Source: Nakamurella panacisegetis (GTDB taxonomy: Bacteria > Actinomycetota > Actinomycetes > Mycobacteriales > Nakamurellaceae). From it: 64,000 nucleotides of DNA. Positions within the stretch are counted from its first letter, which is position 1. Each line of letters opens with the position of its first letter. The position numbers and the translations under genes are program-made. Location of the stretch: assembly GCF_900104535.1 (NCBI RefSeq), contig NZ_LT629710.1, positions 3,817,501 through 3,881,500 of the forward strand. The letters are read 5' to 3'. The notes below the pieces were generated by a model. That model was not told the DNA's origin, did not search any database, and saw nothing but the letters and a program-made list of their open reading frames with translations. Below, piece after piece: positions 62,752-64,000 of the stretch.

Positions 62752-62820
62752 CAAGGGACGTACACGTTCGAGTGAGACCGACCACTCCGTCATCGACGGG
62801 ATGCCAGACGGGAGAACCGA

Positions 62821-63000
62821 GTGAACATCAGCAAGGACCAGATCCTTCAGTTCCTGAAGGACACGGGACAGTCCGGGAAGGCCGACCAGGCTGCCGCCGA
62901 GCTTCCGGACCAGGTTGACACCGACCAGCACGCCGGCCTGCTGTCCAAGTTCGGGATTGACCCGAAGGAGCTGCTCGGCCAGTTCGGCAACCTGTTCTAA
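62821..63000 (+). CDS. Small 59-residue protein
   Basis: From GTG 62821 after GGGAGAACCGA: VNISKDQILQFLKDTGQSGK, ADQAAAELPDQVDTDQHAGL, LSKFGIDPKELLGQFGNLF. The helical, acidic and amphipathic pattern is found in small actinobacterial proteins of unknown function next to PRC-barrel genes. The frame is uninterrupted with codon use like its neighbours. Confidence 0.75.
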   Translation: MNISKDQILQFLKDTGQSGKADQAAAELPDQVDTDQHAGLLSKFGIDPKELLGQFGNLF

Positions 63001-63087
63001 CCCGCCATTCGGTTCTTCACCATTTTCCCAGCAGGACATTCCCAGTTCAACCATGCCCAAAGAGGGCGGACACAAAGGAGCATCACC

Positions 63088-63900
63088 ATGACTTACGCAC
63101 AGGGCCCGGAAGCCTACGTCGGCAAGACCGCCGTCGATCCGCAGGGCGACAAGATCGGCTCGGTCGGCGAGGTCTACGTCAACGACGAGTCCGGCCAACC
63201 GGACTGGATCACCGTCAACACCGGCCTGTTCGGCATGAAGGAGAACTTCGCACCGCTGCGCGGCTCCACCTTCGACGGCGACAACCTGGTGCTGCCGTTC
63301 GACAAGTCCGTCGTGAAGGATGCGCCGGACGTTCCGGACTCCTCGCATCTGGACCCCGACGAGCAGCAGTCCCTGTACTCCTACTACGGCCAATACCTCG
63401 GCGGCGCCGCCGGCACATACGCCGAAACCGGTACGAACAACGAATACGCGAGGGGCAACACCCGCGGCGCCCACGGCTACGACACGTCCGGCCCCACCAC
63501 CGACGAGGCGATGACCCGTTCCGAGGAGCACCTCAATGTCGGCACCCAGCAGGTCGAGGCCGGCCGGGCCCGGCTCCGTAAGTACGTGGTGACCGAGCAG
63601 CAGACCGTCTCCGTCCCGGTCTCCCACGAGGAGGTCCGCATCGAGCGGGAGCCGATCACCGACGCCAGCCGCGGTGACGCCGTTGATGGCCCGGCCATCT
63701 CCGAGGAGGAACACGAAGTGGTGCTGCACGCCGAGCAGCCCGTTATCTCCACCGAGGCAGTCCCGGTCGAGCGGGTCAAGATCGGCACCGAGACGGTCAC
63801 CGAGAACCAGAACGTCTCCGGTGAAGTCCGTAAGGAGCAGGTCGAGGTCGAAGACGGCACCACCACCGTCGACCCAGACGCCCGCACGCAGAACCGCTGA
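63088..63900 (+). CDS. PRC-barrel and DUF2382 (YsnF/AvaK) protein
   Basis: This 270-residue protein follows AAAGGAG. The N-terminal PRC-barrel (YVGKTAVDPQGDKIGSVGEV, PDWITVNTGLFGMKENFAPL) is followed by a Tyr/Gly linker. A DUF2382 repeat region (VVTEQQTVSVPVSHEEVRIE, EEHEVVLHAEQPVISTEAVP, VERVKIGTETVTENQNVSGE) follows. Such proteins are abundant in stress-tolerant actinobacteria, but the role is unknown. Confidence 0.92.
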   Translation: MTYAQGPEAYVGKTAVDPQGDKIGSVGEVYVNDESGQPDWITVNTGLFGMKENFAPLRGSTFDGDNLVLPFDKSVVKDAPDVPDSSHLDPDEQQSLYSYYGQYLGGAAGTYAETGTNNEYARGNTRGAHGYDTSGPTTDEAMTRSEEHLNVGTQQVEAGRARLRKYVVTEQQTVSVPVSHEEVRIEREPITDASRGDAVDGPAISEEEHEVVLHAEQPVISTEAVPVERVKIGTETVTENQNVSGEVRKEQVEVEDGTTTVDPDARTQNR

Positions 63901-63947
63901 CCCCCACCGCCCATCTCGTCCACCACCACCAGAGAGGGAACCCTGAG

Positions 63948-64000
63948 ATGACCAGCAGCCAGGATTTCGGAACCTACCCCCCAGCCGGGCAGAACCCGAT
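63948..64000 (+). CDS. Start of the next gene, cut by the window edge
   Basis: ATG 63948 after GAGAGGGA begins MTSSQDFGTYPPAGQNP. Only 17 codons are visible, too few to identify it. It is 47 bp beyond the PRC-barrel gene and probably in the same operon. Confidence 0.6.
   Translation, partial: MTSSQDFGTYPPAGQNP

Noticed and set aside
1-64000. CRISPR array, tRNA or rRNA genes
   Set aside because: No regularly spaced repeats and no tRNA or rRNA-like sequence were noticed on reading; a covariance-model scan would be needed to exclude a tRNA completely.

Overview
The window is high-GC DNA with actinobacterial gene content: WYL, TetR, MmyB-type XRE, LysR and GAF-ANTAR regulators, a SigE-type ECF sigma factor, a PknB-like kinase, a CsbD protein, a PRC-barrel/DUF2382 protein and a DtxR-type metal box. 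A soil actinomycete of the Nakamurella/Frankiales-Geodermatophilales kind is a reasonable guess, but there is no rRNA or other marker gene to confirm it. I saw no tRNA, rRNA or CRISPR array.

Positions 1-20600 are mostly intact accessory chromosome. They hold a truncated TIGR03118 protein, a WYL regulator facing a SnoaL-like protein, a hydrolase-TetR pair, a DUF4260 gene with one frameshift, and a block of predicted extracellular enzymes (M28 peptidase, PF04185 phosphoesterase, GH26-like glycosidase). An MFS pump, an XRE-SDR pair, an epimerase facing a LysR regulator, a TetR facing an epoxide hydrolase across a clear 19-bp operator, a SigE-type ECF operon and a large secreted beta-helix protein follow.

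Positions 20600-32300 are disturbed by mobile DNA. An IS3-family element sits in an Old Yellow Enzyme gene with a 4-bp target duplication. A ZIP transporter sits behind a DtxR/IdeR-like box. Small orphan genes and gene fragments (Panacea antitoxin, FtsX permease) follow, then a yifB/comM gene cut at its Walker B motif immediately before a large serine recombinase, then a second IS3-family element.

Positions 32300-44000 hold a compact minus-strand operon (OmpR regulator, histidine kinase, LPG-synthase-like membrane protein, ABC ATPase, ABC permease). A graveyard of fragments (sugar isomerase, SDR, MFS, MmyB regulator) surrounds one intact aldo/keto reductase. Next is an intact divergon: an MmyB-type regulator against cupin, carboxymuconolactone decarboxylase, Zn-alcohol dehydrogenase and aldo/keto reductase, a likely electrophile- or aldehyde-responsive redox operon.

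Positions 44000-59000 are the most rearranged part. An IS3-family element truncates a DeoR regulator, and beside it lie an 89-bp end fragment of the 20.9-kb IS and a good LexA box in front of a gene of which only about nine codons remain. EAL fragments, a possible membrane-tethered ANTAR protein, a GAF-ANTAR regulator, an SRPBCC gene fused tail-to-tail with a PAS-GGDEF-EAL gene, a second copy of the 30-kb IS inside that same gene (TSD TCC), and an IS481 element complete the stretch.

Positions 59000-64000 return to housekeeping and stress functions: a frameshifted AI-2E family transporter, a Ser/Thr kinase, CsbD, a 59-residue protein and a PRC-barrel/DUF2382 protein.

The main theme is gene decay and IS activity, with several precise insertion scars that can be undone on paper. 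Single-base frameshifts recur often enough that sequencing error must be excluded before the affected genes are called dead.
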